Position numbers and translations under genes: made by a program. Under the pieces are notes generated by a model. It did no database searches, had not been told where the DNA came from, and worked only from the letters and a program-made list of their open reading frames with translations. Shown here in pieces: positions 37,855 to 46,765 of a stretch of DNA of 64,000 nucleotides. Source of the DNA: Clostridia bacterium (GTDB taxonomy: Bacteria > Bacillota > Clostridia > UMGS1810). Location: assembly GCA_017436905.1 (NCBI GenBank), contig JAFSCF010000004.1, positions 19,178 through 83,177 on the forward strand. Reading direction: 5' to 3'. Position 1 is the stretch's first letter, and each line of letters starts with the position of its first letter.

Positions 37855-38339
37855 AAAACATATATTTGATAGGTATGCCCGGTTGCGGTAAAAGCACAAT
37901 AGGAAAAATTATTTCCACGGAAATAAACAGAAATTTCATTGATTTAGACGAATATATAGTAAATCAGACGGGAAAGAGCATCGCAGAACTTTTTGAGGTG
38001 GAAGAGAACTATTTTCGTGCTTGCGAAACGGTGTGCCTGAAAAAAATTAGTGATATGGATAATATGATAGTTGCAACAGGCGGTGGCATAATTGAAACAC
38101 CAGGTAATGATGAGATTATGCGCAGCAGTGGCACAGTGATATTTATTCACACAACGCCTGAAAAGATAATGGAAAATTCTTCTCTTCACGGACGGCCTTT
38201 GCTTGCGGAAAATAAAAACAGAATATTTGAACTGTTTGAAAGACGATACGAAAAATACAAATCTGCCGCTGATTATATTGTTGATAATATGGGCGATATT
38301 AAAGACGCATTGAATAAAATAAAAGACCTGAATTGCTGA
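37851..38339 (+). CDS. aroK: shikimate kinase
   Basis: A 162-residue P-loop kinase. Walker A is GMPGCGKSTIGK (residues 8-19), the shikimate-binding Asp lies in NFIDLDEYIV, then FRACETVCL, the GGG loop VATGGGI and the lid HGRPLL. It phosphorylates shikimate before AroA. It overlaps aroQ by 4 nt (ATGA) and is the last gene of the aromatic series. Its last codons form the left arm of the terminator. Confidence 0.94.
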   Translation: MKNIYLIGMPGCGKSTIGKIISTEINRNFIDLDEYIVNQTGKSIAELFEVEENYFRACETVCLKKISDMDNMIVATGGGIIETPGNDEIMRSSGTVIFIHTTPEKIMENSSLHGRPLLAENKNRIFELFERRYEKYKSAADYIVDNMGDIKDALNKIKDLNC

Positions 38340-38357
38340 TAACAATTCAGGTCTTTT
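38321..38357. terminator. bidirectional terminator between aroK and nfo
   Basis: A 15-bp perfect stem (38321-38335 with 38343-38357) and 7-nt loop. The left arm encodes the aroK C terminus and the loop contains its stop. The stem ends one base before the nfo stop codon on the other strand. Confidence 0.86.
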
Positions 38358-39191
38358 TCAGTTTTTGTATAACGATTTTAATAATTCAATTTCTTTAGCG
38401 TAGCCGTCAAGTTCGTTAGGCGTTTCCAGAAAAAACGGCAAATCTTTAAGTTGCGGATGATTAATAATCCGCTCAAACGCATCCAAGCCTATGCTTCCGT
38501 CACCTATTTTTTCGTGTCTGTCTTTGTGGCTGGCAAACGGATTTTTACTGTCGTTTATATGAATGGCACATAACCTTTTAATGCCGATTACTTTGTCAAA
38601 CTCTTCTAAAACTCCGTCGAGGTTTCCAACAACATCGTATCCGCCGTCATTTACATGGCAGGTATCTAAGCAAACACCTAATTTATCCGAAAGTTCCACT
38701 CTGTCAATAATGGCTTTTAATTCTTCGAATTTACTTCCGACCTCGCTGCCTTTGCCCGCCATCGTTTCAAGCAAAACAGTTGTTGTAAGGTCAGGTGTTA
38801 AAATATTATTTAGCATCTCCGCTATAAGTTCTATGCCTTTTTCAATGCCTTGTCCCACGTGGCTGCCGGGGTGGAAGTTATAAAGATTTCCCGGAACATG
38901 TTCCATACGCATAAGGTCGTCTTTCATAGTGTTATATGCAAACTCACGTATGCCTGCATCAGCCGAGCACGCATTTAAAGTGTAGGGGGCGTGGGCTAAA
39001 ATTTTAGCAAAGTTATTTTCTTTAGCAAATTCTAAAAACGATTTGATGTCTGCTTCATCAATGGGTTTGGCTTTGCCGCCTCTGGGGTTTCGTGTAAAAA
39101 ACTGAAAAGTATTTGCGCCGATTGATTTAGCTTCTTTTCCCATATGAGTAAAGCCTTTTGACGCAGAAAGGTGACAACCGATTTTAAACAT
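38358..39191 (-). CDS. nfo: endonuclease IV (AP endonuclease)
   Basis: A 277-residue zinc-dependent AP endonuclease of the TIM-barrel family. It starts [18 protein letters not shown] and contains [49 protein letters not shown] and [20 protein letters not shown], which supply the three-zinc ligands. It cuts DNA 5' to abasic sites in base excision repair. ATG at 39191 is chosen (AAGGAG at 6-7 nt); an ATG two codons upstream is too close to that site. It overlaps the previous gene by 8 nt. Confidence 0.95.
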   Translation of the reverse strand: MFKIGCHLSASKGFTHMGKEAKSIGANTFQFFTRNPRGGKAKPIDEADIKSFLEFAKENNFAKILAHAPYTLNACSADAGIREFAYNTMKDDLMRMEHVPGNLYNFHPGSHVGQGIEKGIELIAEMLNNILTPDLTTTVLLETMAGKGSEVGSKFEELKAIIDRVELSDKLGVCLDTCHVNDGGYDVVGNLDGVLEEFDKVIGIKRLCAIHINDSKNPFASHKDRHEKIGDGSIGLDAFERIINHPQLKDLPFFLETPNELDGYAKEIELLKSLYKN

Positions 39192-39603
39192 AACCATTCT
39201 CCTTTTTAAATTCCGCCACTGCAGCCATAAGTTCTGTTACTGAGCCGAACCACGACTTTATCATATGGCGCATTATGCCTACTTCTTCATTTTTTGCGAG
39301 CAGGCCGAATATAGGCACACCCGAGCCGTATGCAGCACCGATTTCAGCCCATGCATCGCAACCGGACGGACCGATATAAATGAGTAAATTTGCAGTTGTG
39401 GCAGAGTTTGAGCAAAAGTCAAATACTTTTTTGCCGTCTTCAGAAGCAATAAACGCAGTAAGTTCTCTTTTTGATAAAAATGCTTCTTCGGGTCTGCCTT
39501 CTCTAAGCCACGAGAGAACGAAATCTCCGTTGTTTTCAAGTAACTCTGTAAGCATTTCAACTGCGTGCTGATGCTTCCATGATGCAGCGATGTAAATATT
39601 CAT
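39184..39603 (-). CDS. nucleoside 2-deoxyribosyltransferase-like protein
   Basis: A 139-residue protein with the fold pattern of the nucleoside 2-deoxyribosyltransferase/DUF4406 group: N-terminal [17 protein letters not shown] and a later [20 protein letters not shown], in which the acidic and glycine residues form the nucleotide-sugar site. Known members cleave or transfer deoxyribose on nucleosides or nucleotides; specificity here is unknown. Its coupling with nfo hints at DNA-precursor or damage metabolism, but this is inference. Confidence 0.75.
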   Translation of the reverse strand: MNIYIAASWKHQHAVEMLTELLENNGDFVLSWLREGRPEEAFLSKRELTAFIASEDGKKVFDFCSNSATTANLLIYIGPSGCDAWAEIGAAYGSGVPIFGLLAKNEEVGIMRHMIKSWFGSVTELMAAVAEFKKENGYV

Positions 39604-39623
39604 AGTATCACCTTTCTTGTTTA

Positions 39624-39657
39624 TAAAAGCAGGATTGCATGCGCAATCCTGCTTTTA
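39624..39657 (-). terminator. terminator after the ABC transporter operon
   Basis: A 15-bp stem (39624-39638 with 39643-39657) and ATGC/GCAT loop, about 22 nt after the binding-protein stop. It has T-rich tails on both strands. Transcription of the next two minus-strand genes may depend on readthrough, since no clear promoter is seen between. Confidence 0.82.
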
Positions 39658-39679
39658 TCTATATAATTTTTTTAAAAAA

Positions 39680-40459
39680 TTATTCAGCCAGTCTGCCGTC
39701 AACGTCTGCAGAGATTTTTGCGATTTCGCCTGAATCGTTCAAGCGTTTAATAGTAGCATTAACTTTTTCAAGTAATTCTGTGTTACCTTTTTTGATTGCT
39801 ACAGCATAAGCCTCGGTTTCGAATACAGAATCGTCTGTAATGCCTTTGAGTTCAGGGTTTTTTGCGATGAAACTTTCAGCAGTGGGAGAGTCTATAACAG
39901 CAGCGTCAATTTTGCCGTTTAAAACGTCCTGAACAGCGTCGATACCTTTCTGGTATCTTGCAAGTTCAATACCTTCAATTTCAGAAAGTGTAAGGTCGCC
40001 TGTGTAACCTGTTACAACACCTACTTTTTTGCCTTTTAAAGTTTCAACATTTGTAATACCTGTGTCGTCACCTTTAACAAGGATTGTCTGAACTGCTACC
40101 CAGTATGGATCGCTGAAGTCTACGTTTTCGAGTCTGTCGGCAGTAACTGTCATACCGGCAATACCCATGTCTGCTTTACCTGCGTCAACAGCAGGAATAA
40201 TTGAGTTAAAGTCCATGTTTGATACTTCTAAAGTAGCACCCATGTCTTTAGCGATTTCGTTAGCAATAGCAACGTCAATACCGTCGAACTCACCGCAAAG
40301 TCCGTTACCATCAGCAGCGATAAATTCAAAAGGTGGGAATTCAGCATTGGTAGCCATAATTACTTTAGCACCGTCTGTGTTTTCGCCGCAGCCTGCAAAT
40401 GAGAGAGCCATTACAGCAATCATTGCTACAGCAAGGACTGTTTTTAACATTTTTTTCAT
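39680..40459 (-). CDS. polar amino acid ABC transporter, substrate-binding lipoprotein
   Basis: A 259-residue extracellular solute-binding protein family 3. The lipoprotein signal peptide ends at SFAGC (C23-24 region), anchoring it to the outer face of the membrane. MATNAEFPPFEF and MGIAGMTVTADRLENVDFS are the hallmark amino-acid-binding segments. It is probably specific for Gln, cystine, Arg or a related amino acid; exact ligand is not readable. Last gene of the permease-ATPase-binding protein operon, often the most abundant component. Confidence 0.92.
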   Translation of the reverse strand: MKKMLKTVLAVAMIAVMALSFAGCGENTDGAKVIMATNAEFPPFEFIAADGNGLCGEFDGIDVAIANEIAKDMGATLEVSNMDFNSIIPAVDAGKADMGIAGMTVTADRLENVDFSDPYWVAVQTILVKGDDTGITNVETLKGKKVGVVTGYTGDLTLSEIEGIELARYQKGIDAVQDVLNGKIDAAVIDSPTAESFIAKNPELKGITDDSVFETEAYAVAIKKGNTELLEKVNATIKRLNDSGEIAKISADVDGRLAE

Positions 40460-40515
40460 AATAATATCCTCCTAAGATATGATTTATTTATACTACCTTA
40501 TGTAAAGGTAATAGT

Positions 40516-41238
40516 TTACTGAACACGTCTTAAAAATTCTTTTGTACGGTCGTTTTGTGGATTTTCAAAAACTTCAGCAGGAACACCCTGTTCTGCAATA
40601 ACGCCGTCGTCCATAAAGAAAAGTCTTGAGCCAACTTCTCTGGCAAAGTTCATTTCGTGTGTTACAACAACCATTGTCATACCCGAATCTGCAAGTTCTT
40701 TCATTACGTTTAAAACTTCGCCGACCATTTCGGGGTCAAGTGCGCTTGTGGGCTCGTCAAAAAGCATTATATCCGGTGACATTGCCAAAGACCTTGCAAT
40801 GGCAATTCTCTGTTTCTGACCGCCCGATAATTTCCCGGGAAATGAATCAATTTTATCAAAAAGACCAACTTTTTTAAGTAAATCTTCAGCAATTGCAACA
40901 GCCTCGTCTTTTTTAATTTTCTTGATTTTCATAGGTGCAAGAATAATGTTATCCAAAACGCTTAGGTGAGGGAACAGATTAAACTGCTGGAACACCATAC
41001 CCATTTTCTGGCGGATTTTATTAATGTTTGCTTTTGGGTCTGTTATAGACTCGCCCTCTATAATAATATCGCCCTGAGTAGGAACCTCTAAAAGATTAAG
41101 GCAACGCAAAAATGTGCTTTTACCTGAACCGGAAGGACCGATTACAACTATTTTTTCACCTTTTTCAATATGTTCGCTGACGCCCTTTAAAACGTGGAGT
41201 TCGCCAAAACTTTTGTGCAGATTGTTTGTTATAATCAT
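40516..41238 (-). CDS. polar amino acid ABC transporter, ATP-binding protein
   Basis: A 240-residue GlnQ-type ATPase. Walker [17 protein letters not shown]-loop [17 protein letters not shown], signature [16 protein letters not shown], Walker [15 protein letters not shown] and switch His VVTHEMNFA are complete. It powers the neighbouring permease. ATG at 41238 follows AAGGAG with 9 nt; an upstream in-frame start at 41277 would overlap the permease gene and lacks such a site. Confidence 0.95.
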   Translation of the reverse strand: MIITNNLHKSFGELHVLKGVSEHIEKGEKIVVIGPSGSGKSTFLRCLNLLEVPTQGDIIIEGESITDPKANINKIRQKMGMVFQQFNLFPHLSVLDNIILAPMKIKKIKKDEAVAIAEDLLKKVGLFDKIDSFPGKLSGGQKQRIAIARSLAMSPDIMLFDEPTSALDPEMVGEVLNVMKELADSGMTMVVVTHEMNFAREVGSRLFFMDDGVIAEQGVPAEVFENPQNDRTKEFLRRVQ

Positions 41239-41257
41239 AGTTTTAATCTCCTTTCGG

Positions 41258-42004
41258 TCAGCGGTCGTCAGAAGCACGGAGCCTGCGCTCGAATGCTGCT
41301 ATTGCAAGTGTTAAGAATTTAATTATAATGTAATATACAACTGCTGCTGCAACCAGCGGCAAGAAAGGCTCAAATGTCAATGAACGTATGATATCGGCAC
41401 CTCTTGTCAAATCCTGTACAGAAATGTAGCCGACAACAGCAGTTTCTTTTATCAGTACAATAAATTCATTGGCTAAAGTTGGCAGAATGTTTTTAATTGC
41501 CTGAGGGACAATTATGTAAGCCATAGTTTGAATTTTCGAAAGACCGAGCGAACGTCCTGCCTCCATCTGTCCGTTGTCGATGGATTGAATACCTGCACGG
41601 AAAATTTCCGAAACGTAAGCACCGCTGTTAAAACCGAAAGCAAGTACTGCTACAAATATTGCGTTTATATTTACGCTTGCAAATATTACAAAGTAGATTA
41701 TTAAAAGTTGTGTTACCATAGGTGTTGCACGTATAACGTCTACATATACATATCCTATGCCTTTTAATACTTTTCCAAGACCACGAAGTATTTTAAATCT
41801 TGAGTTGTCCAGAAAAAAAGAGTTTCTGAGCAAAAATGCCAGTGCACCGAATGTAACACCTAAAAGTATAGCAAGTACCGATATAAGCAGGGTGTTTCCC
41901 AAACCTTTAACCATCTGCATATATCTGTCGTCTTTTATAAAATTGAGGTAAAATGAGTGGGAAAACTCTTGCACCATCAACCCCAAAGATTGTGATATAT
42001 TCAT
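41258..42004 (-). CDS. polar amino acid ABC transporter, permease
   Basis: A 248-residue membrane protein of the HisM/GlnP family with about five helices. The N-terminal [16 protein letters not shown] and the cytoplasmic EAA loop [20 protein letters not shown] (contact to the ATPase) are typical. Only one permease gene is present, so the channel is likely a homodimer. First gene of its operon, behind a sigma-A promoter. Confidence 0.93.
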   Translation of the reverse strand: MNISQSLGLMVQEFSHSFYLNFIKDDRYMQMVKGLGNTLLISVLAILLGVTFGALAFLLRNSFFLDNSRFKILRGLGKVLKGIGYVYVDVIRATPMVTQLLIIYFVIFASVNINAIFVAVLAFGFNSGAYVSEIFRAGIQSIDNGQMEAGRSLGLSKIQTMAYIIVPQAIKNILPTLANEFIVLIKETAVVGYISVQDLTRGADIIRSLTFEPFLPLVAAAVVYYIIIKFLTLAIAAFERRLRASDDR

Positions 42005-42042
42005 TAATAATTCTCCGTTCTATTAATTTTACTGCATTTATA

Positions 42043-42070
42043 ATTATACACTATTTTTGTATTTAATCAA
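42043..42070 (-). promoter_or_regulatory. sigma-A promoter of the amino acid ABC transporter
   Basis: Minus-strand TTGATT (42070-42065), 16-nt spacer, TATAAT (42048-42043), about 40 nt before the permease start. No T-box or SAM-type leader fits in this short gap. Confidence 0.7.
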
Positions 42071-42077
42071 GAACTTT

Positions 42078-42617
42078 TTAAAAAATCCCGTATATGTTTG
42101 TATATAAAGTGTTTTTTGCCTCGCTAAAATTGTTTTTATTAAAAGGGGTGGGATAGGACATAATTTTTAGCGGCAAGGGTTCAAATTCTTTTTGAAGCGG
42201 TGGTTGAAAGTATTCATAATCATTGAATAAAAATCCATGCCGTTTATAAAATTCTATTCTGCGTGTGGCATCTTTTGTGCTATTTGGCGGCTCCACTTCT
42301 AATATTATCGGAATTTTAAAATATGCTTTGCACTTATCCAATAATTTTGAGCCAACGCCTTTCCCGCGTATAGCAGCGTCTACCGCAAAATGTTCTATAA
42401 AAGAGTATTTGCCCAAATCCCATATCGCCATAAAGGCAATAAGTTTATTATCCTCAAATGCAACAAGCAGATTGTAACGATTATCATTCAATAATTTTTT
42501 CTGCCCGTCAAAAGAACGCATTTCGTTTTGCGGAAGCGAAGATGAAAGCAGAGTATAAACACTTTCAAAAAGTTGTTCGGTAACAGGATTGGCTACATTA
42601 TATATTTCGTAATTCAT
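42078..42617 (-). CDS. GNAT family N-acetyltransferase
   Basis: A 179-residue acetyltransferase. The acetyl-CoA loop is seen as DAAIRGKGVGSKLLDKC (R/Q-x-x-G-x-G/A form), preceded by the beta-strand FIEHFAVD and followed by RIEFYKRHGFLFNDYEYFQP. Substrate unknown. ATG at 42617 follows AGAGGTAG; longer in-frame starts lie inside rodA. It starts 9 nt after the rodA stop, so they share a message. Confidence 0.88.
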   Translation of the reverse strand: MNYEIYNVANPVTEQLFESVYTLLSSSLPQNEMRSFDGQKKLLNDNRYNLLVAFEDNKLIAFMAIWDLGKYSFIEHFAVDAAIRGKGVGSKLLDKCKAYFKIPIILEVEPPNSTKDATRRIEFYKRHGFLFNDYEYFQPPLQKEFEPLPLKIMSYPTPFNKNNFSEAKNTLYTNIYGIF

Positions 42618-42625
42618 AACTACCT

Positions 42626-43738
42626 CTAAAAATTGATTACCTTTCTTCTCATATACACGCTGAGAACAAGACCTATTGACATAAGATTTGTTAAAAGTGA
42701 GGAGCCACCGTAACTGAAAAACGGAAGCGGAATACCCGTAACGGGCATAAGACCGATGCACATACCTATATTTTCAAATACGTGTGCAATAAGCATAAAC
42801 GCAACACCGATGCAGATATACGAGCCAAAGTCGTTTTTTGCTGTGCGTGAGTTTGTGAGTATCCTGAATATCAGTGCAAACAAAAGTGTCGTTACAAAAA
42901 TGCAACCTATTATACCGAGTTCTTCGCCTATAACACCGAATATAAAATCGGTATGTTTAACGGGCAGATACCCAAGTTGTGTCTGCGTGCCGTGGAATAA
43001 GCCTTTGCCAAAAATCTGTCCGCTGCCGATGGTGAGTTTAGACTGCAAAACGTGATACCCTGCGCCGCTTGGGTCGGACTCCGGACTTAAAAATACAAGT
43101 ATTCTGTTTTTACGTGTTTCATTGAGGAAGAAAAACCATATTATCGGCAGTATTGCCGCCATAAGACCGCCTGCGCCTGCGATGTATTTCCACGAAATAT
43201 TTGCCGCAAACAGTATACCTGCCATTATGCATATAAATACTAATGCCGTGCCGTAGTCTGGCTGAAGCAGTATAAGGAATATCAGAATGCCTGCATGGAT
43301 TAAAAGTTTTAATACATTTGCAGGTCTGTTTATGTCGTCTTTCATACTTGCCACGTGTGCCGAAAAAGTTATTATAAAGCCTATTTTAACAAACTCAGAC
43401 GGCTGTATACCGATAGGTCCGAATCTTATCCAACTTTTACTGCCCGTGCTTTCTCTGCCGATGCCGATAATAAGCACCATCACAAGAGAAACTATGCATA
43501 ACCCGTATATAAATTTAGATAAATCGCCAAGGTCTTCATAATCAATCGCAGCAAAAATTGCCATTGCACATATACCCACAATGGCTGCTACCGACTGAAT
43601 AATTATATATTTTGTTCCGCCCGACATAGTGTTAACTGCGCTTGAAATTATAACTATGCCAAAAACAGTGCAAAAAAGCGTTAGTGATATAACTATCCAA
43701 TCAAGATTTGAATAATCTATAGAGGTGTTTCTTTTCAT
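42626..43738 (-). CDS. rodA: RodA/FtsW/SpoVE-family peptidoglycan polymerase
   Basis: A 370-residue SEDS protein with about ten membrane helices. GSKSWIRFGPIGIQPSEFVKIGFI and the C-terminal MPVTGIPLPFFSYGGSSLLTN carry the family signature; the essential Asp region is at LGYLPVKHTDFIFGVIGEELG. The form is closer to RodA, which polymerises lipid II during elongation. ATG at 43738 follows GGGAG. An MreB gene sits elsewhere in the window. Confidence 0.92.
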   Translation of the reverse strand: MKRNTSIDYSNLDWIVISLTLFCTVFGIVIISSAVNTMSGGTKYIIIQSVAAIVGICAMAIFAAIDYEDLGDLSKFIYGLCIVSLVMVLIIGIGRESTGSKSWIRFGPIGIQPSEFVKIGFIITFSAHVASMKDDINRPANVLKLLIHAGILIFLILLQPDYGTALVFICIMAGILFAANISWKYIAGAGGLMAAILPIIWFFFLNETRKNRILVFLSPESDPSGAGYHVLQSKLTIGSGQIFGKGLFHGTQTQLGYLPVKHTDFIFGVIGEELGIIGCIFVTTLLFALIFRILTNSRTAKNDFGSYICIGVAFMLIAHVFENIGMCIGLMPVTGIPLPFFSYGGSSLLTNLMSIGLVLSVYMRRKVINF

Positions 43739-43769
43739 AAATTTCTCCCTAAGTATTTCTATAATATAT

Positions 43770-43797
43770 ATTATAACATTAAATGCCAAAAAAACAA
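43770..43797 (-). promoter_or_regulatory. probable sigma-A promoter of rodA
   Basis: Minus-strand TTGTTT (43797-43792), 16-nt spacer, TATAAT (43775-43770); divergent from the DUF5685 promoter. Confidence 0.6.
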
Positions 43798-43831
43798 TAA
43801 TTTTGTTTACGAATTGTTTAAAAAATAATTA

Positions 43832-43860
43832 TTGCAAAGGATTGCGAAATATTGTATAAT
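43832..43860 (+). promoter_or_regulatory. sigma-A promoter of the DUF5685 gene set
   Basis: TTGCAA (43832-43837), 17-nt spacer, TATAAT (43855-43860), 25 nt before the start codon. Confidence 0.75.
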
Positions 43861-43885
43861 TGAAACAGTATATAATAGGGGTAGA

Positions 43886-44749
43886 ATGGTATTGTTCGGA
43901 TATGTTACTTTTTATAAAGATGAATTAAAAATTAAAGATTATAATAAATTCAAAGCGTATTACTGCGGTTTATGCAAAGAACTGGGCAAACGCTTTAATC
44001 AGTTGGTGCGTTTGGGTTTAAGTTATGACTTTACATTTCTTGCTTTGCTGCTTGATTCTGTTGATGATATTCAAACAGAGTTTTCGCAGGAGGGATGCTT
44101 TAAGCATATTGGCAAAAAGCGAGTAACGGTTAAGAAAAATCCGCATGTTCAATATGCTGCTGATATGAGTGTAGTGTTTATGTATTTTAAACTTTTAGAC
44201 GATATACATGATGATTTTTCTTTAAAATCAGCAGTTGCCATTGTACCATATTGGTTTGCGGTGCGAAAAGTAAAGCGCAAGTACCCCAAAATAGTAGAAA
44301 CTGTGCGTTCCAATTTAAAAACATTGTCCGCTTTGGAAAATAAAAATTGTGCAAGTGTAGACGAAGTTGCACATACGTTTGCGGGTATTATGGAAGTTCT
44401 TTTCGATAAAGACGATGAAAATCTTAAAAGATTAGGTTATAACATCGGCAGATTTATTTATATTGCTGACGCCGCAAACGATTTTGAAAGTGATGTTAAA
44501 AAGAATAAGTACAATCCTTTTAAATATGCTTATCCCGATAAAAACGTCGATGAAATTAAGTTGACGGCAGGGCAGTCTATGCTTTTTACGCTTGCGATGG
44601 CGGGGCAGAATTACGAGTCTTTGAATATTATAAAAAACAAGGATTTGCTTGATAATATAATATACCTTGGTTTAAGGCACAGAATGGATATGATACTGTG
44701 CACCAAGGCTTGCGAAAAGAGAGGAAAAACTGATGGAAAATCCGTATAA
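43886..44749 (+). CDS. DUF5685 family protein, function unknown
   Basis: A 287-residue, mostly helical protein that I place in DUF5685 from its start ([19 protein letters not shown], then [10 protein letters not shown] with C27 and C30). No signal peptide. Two Asp-rich segments stand out: LDDIHDDF (residues 104-111) and DAANDFESD (195-203), the latter followed by KKNKYNPFK. Their order resembles the two Asp motifs of squalene/phytoene synthases, so an isoprenoid-synthase-like fold is a hypothesis only. ATG at 43886 is chosen (AGGGGTAG, promoter 26 nt upstream); an upstream in-frame start would precede the promoter's -10. It overlaps the J-domain gene by 17 nt. Confidence 0.75.
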   Translation: MVLFGYVTFYKDELKIKDYNKFKAYYCGLCKELGKRFNQLVRLGLSYDFTFLALLLDSVDDIQTEFSQEGCFKHIGKKRVTVKKNPHVQYAADMSVVFMYFKLLDDIHDDFSLKSAVAIVPYWFAVRKVKRKYPKIVETVRSNLKTLSALENKNCASVDEVAHTFAGIMEVLFDKDDENLKRLGYNIGRFIYIADAANDFESDVKKNKYNPFKYAYPDKNVDEIKLTAGQSMLFTLAMAGQNYESLNIIKNKDLLDNIIYLGLRHRMDMILCTKACEKRGKTDGKSV

Positions 44750-45350
44750 AGTGTTGGGCGTACGAGAGGGTGCGTCTGCAGACGAAATAAAAACTGCATA
44801 TAAAGAACTGGCTAAAAAGTATCACCCCGATAAATATGTAAATAACCCGTTGGGTGACCTTGCGGCTGAAAAAATGAAAGAAATAAACGAAGCCTATGAC
44901 TATCTTATGAAAAACGGTGGCGCAGGTAATCGCAGTTACGGAAGTGCTAACCATAGTGGCCAGGGATATTCGTATCAGAGCAACAATAATTATGCTTATA
45001 TCCGTAGCCTTATAAACAGCGGAAATATAGGCGAGGCCGAAAGACAACTCAATAACATAAAAATCCGTGATGCGGAATGGAATTATCTTATGGGATTGGT
45101 TATGATGCGAAAGGGTTGGTACGACAGTGCATATCAGTACCTTCTCCATGCAACACAAATGGCTCCGCACAATGCAGAGTATCGCAATGCATTTAACAGC
45201 ATTAGCCGTGCGGGAAACATGTACAGAAATATGGGTGCTGACCGTGGATACGGTCAGGGCGGAATGAGCACTTGTGATTGCTGTTCAAACCTCATTTGTG
45301 CAGACTGTTGCTGTGAGATGATGGGCGGAGATTTAATATCTTGTTGTTAG
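44733..45350 (+). CDS. J-domain (DnaJ) protein with a cysteine-rich C-terminal tail
   Basis: A 205-residue protein. Residues 3-68 form a J-domain with intact HPD (KKYHPDKYV), which stimulates DnaK-type ATPases. Then comes a Ser/Asn/Gly/Tyr linker, a helical TPR-like part ([38 protein letters not shown]) and a tail with nine Cys in its last ~25 residues ([20 protein letters not shown]). The tail could bind metal or be lipid-modified. It lacks the zinc and substrate domains of true DnaJ. It overlaps the DUF5685 gene by 17 nt, implying shared function. Confidence 0.85.
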   Translation: MENPYKVLGVREGASADEIKTAYKELAKKYHPDKYVNNPLGDLAAEKMKEINEAYDYLMKNGGAGNRSYGSANHSGQGYSYQSNNNYAYIRSLINSGNIGEAERQLNNIKIRDAEWNYLMGLVMMRKGWYDSAYQYLLHATQMAPHNAEYRNAFNSISRAGNMYRNMGADRGYGQGGMSTCDCCSNLICADCCCEMMGGDLISCC

Positions 45351-45395
45351 GGGCTGATTAATATAAACACAAAAAAGATTGCTTTTGGCGGTGTT

Positions 45396-45866
45396 ATGGC
45401 GGCACTGTCGGTAGTGGTTTTGTATATTGCTTCCGTATTGCCGATTTTAAAACTTGCTGTGTGCCTTGTGGCATCAGCAATTGTGTGTATCACTATGATG
45501 AAATACGGCGCCAGGGGAGCATTAGTTCTTTATCTTGCAACATCGGTTGTTTCAATTATAATTTCGCCTGATAAAACTGTTGCTTTCGGGTATCTTTTGT
45601 TTTTCGGTAATTACCCTATTATAAAAGCATTTATTGAAAATATTCATAATCTAAAAGCGGAATGGATAGTAAAAATAATTCTGTTTTCAGCGTATACTGT
45701 GATTGCGTTTATGGCAATGACAATATTCTTTTCGGGAGTTATTAACTTTCCGTATTCAAAAATATTTATTTTTGTAGCAGCGGTAGCGGCGGCAGCAGTA
45801 TATGATGTTGCGCTTAGCCTGTTTATATCTGAAATAAGCAAAAGATTTTCAAAATTATTTTTTTAA
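45396..45866 (+). CDS. small integral membrane protein, unknown function
   Basis: A hydrophobic protein of 156 residues from the ATG at 45396, with about five membrane helices. No ribosome binding site precedes this ATG. In the same frame, codons back to ATT 45357 and ATA 45363 encode NTKKIAFGGVM before the hydrophobic part, a common N terminus for small transporters of the ECF S-component or DUF2232 type, and AGGGG lies at 45349-45353. A non-AUG start about 11-13 codons upstream is therefore likely. It begins right after the J-domain gene. Confidence 0.65.
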   Translation: MAALSVVVLYIASVLPILKLAVCLVASAIVCITMMKYGARGALVLYLATSVVSIIISPDKTVAFGYLLFFGNYPIIKAFIENIHNLKAEWIVKIILFSAYTVIAFMAMTIFFSGVINFPYSKIFIFVAAVAAAAVYDVALSLFISEISKRFSKLFF

Positions 45867-45878
45867 GGAGATATACCA

Positions 45879-46748
45879 ATGATTAAATTTGACGAAATCA
45901 ACTACTCTAATTTTGGAAGATGTCTGCATATAACAAACGGCTCTATAGAACTGGTTGTTACACTCGACTTTGGTCCCAGAGTTATCTGTGCGTCGTTTGT
46001 GGGTAAAGACAATTTTATGTGGGAGGATACCGCAAGAGAGTACTCTAACGATGTAAACGGCAAAAAGTTTTATAACTACGGCGGACACAGATTATGGATT
46101 TCGCCCGAAACTTTTCCCGATACATATTATCCCGATAACGACCCCGTTTCGTATGAAGTAAAAGGCGACACGGTTACATTTACACAGCCTCAGCAGACAA
46201 CTGGTTTTGCACTTAAAATTGATATTACTATGAGTGCAGACGAAAACAGGGTAGATCTGCGCCACTATGTAACCAATAATACAGGTGTAGAACGCAAGGT
46301 TGCACCGTGGGCTATAACAATGCTTGCAAACGGAGGACATGAGATAATTCCCGTTAATGATAACGATACAGGCTACCTTGCAAACAGATACGTTGTTCTC
46401 TGGCCGTATGCCAAAATGAACGACCCCCGTATAAACTGGGGCGATAAATATATGGTTCTGGACCAGACAAACGAGCAGGCTGCTGAGATGACATCTCCGT
46501 TCAAGATAGGCATTTCACAGATTCACCCGTGGGCGGTTTATCTTAAAAACAATCAGATATTTATGAAAAGATACACTTTCTATCCCGATGCTGAATATCC
46601 TGACGGAAACTGTTCTTTTGAAACATATTCGTGCAAGAGTTTTATAGAAATGGAAACTGTAGGAACATACAGAACTATGGCAAACGGTGAAACAGCCGTT
46701 CATGATGAAACATGGTGCTTTTTTGATAATGTAGATTTTAAAGCATAA
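45879..46748 (+). CDS. DUF4380-like protein, galactose mutarotase fold
   Basis: A 289-residue soluble protein made of predicted beta-strands, matching the DUF4380/aldose epimerase-like superfamily: LVVTLDFGPRVICASFVG, NYGGHRLWISPE and later HPWAVYLKNNQIFMKRY. The conserved GGHRLW-xxPE segment corresponds to the sugar-binding side of mutarotase folds. No signal peptide. Substrate and reaction are unknown; a sugar or glycan intermediate is likely. ATG follows AAGGAGATATACC, nearly the same leader as ftsK 18 nt downstream of its stop. Confidence 0.78.
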   Translation: MIKFDEINYSNFGRCLHITNGSIELVVTLDFGPRVICASFVGKDNFMWEDTAREYSNDVNGKKFYNYGGHRLWISPETFPDTYYPDNDPVSYEVKGDTVTFTQPQQTTGFALKIDITMSADENRVDLRHYVTNNTGVERKVAPWAITMLANGGHEIIPVNDNDTGYLANRYVVLWPYAKMNDPRINWGDKYMVLDQTNEQAAEMTSPFKIGISQIHPWAVYLKNNQIFMKRYTFYPDAEYPDGNCSFETYSCKSFIEMETVGTYRTMANGETAVHDETWCFFDNVDFKA

Positions 46749-46765
46749 TATAGGGAGATATACCA

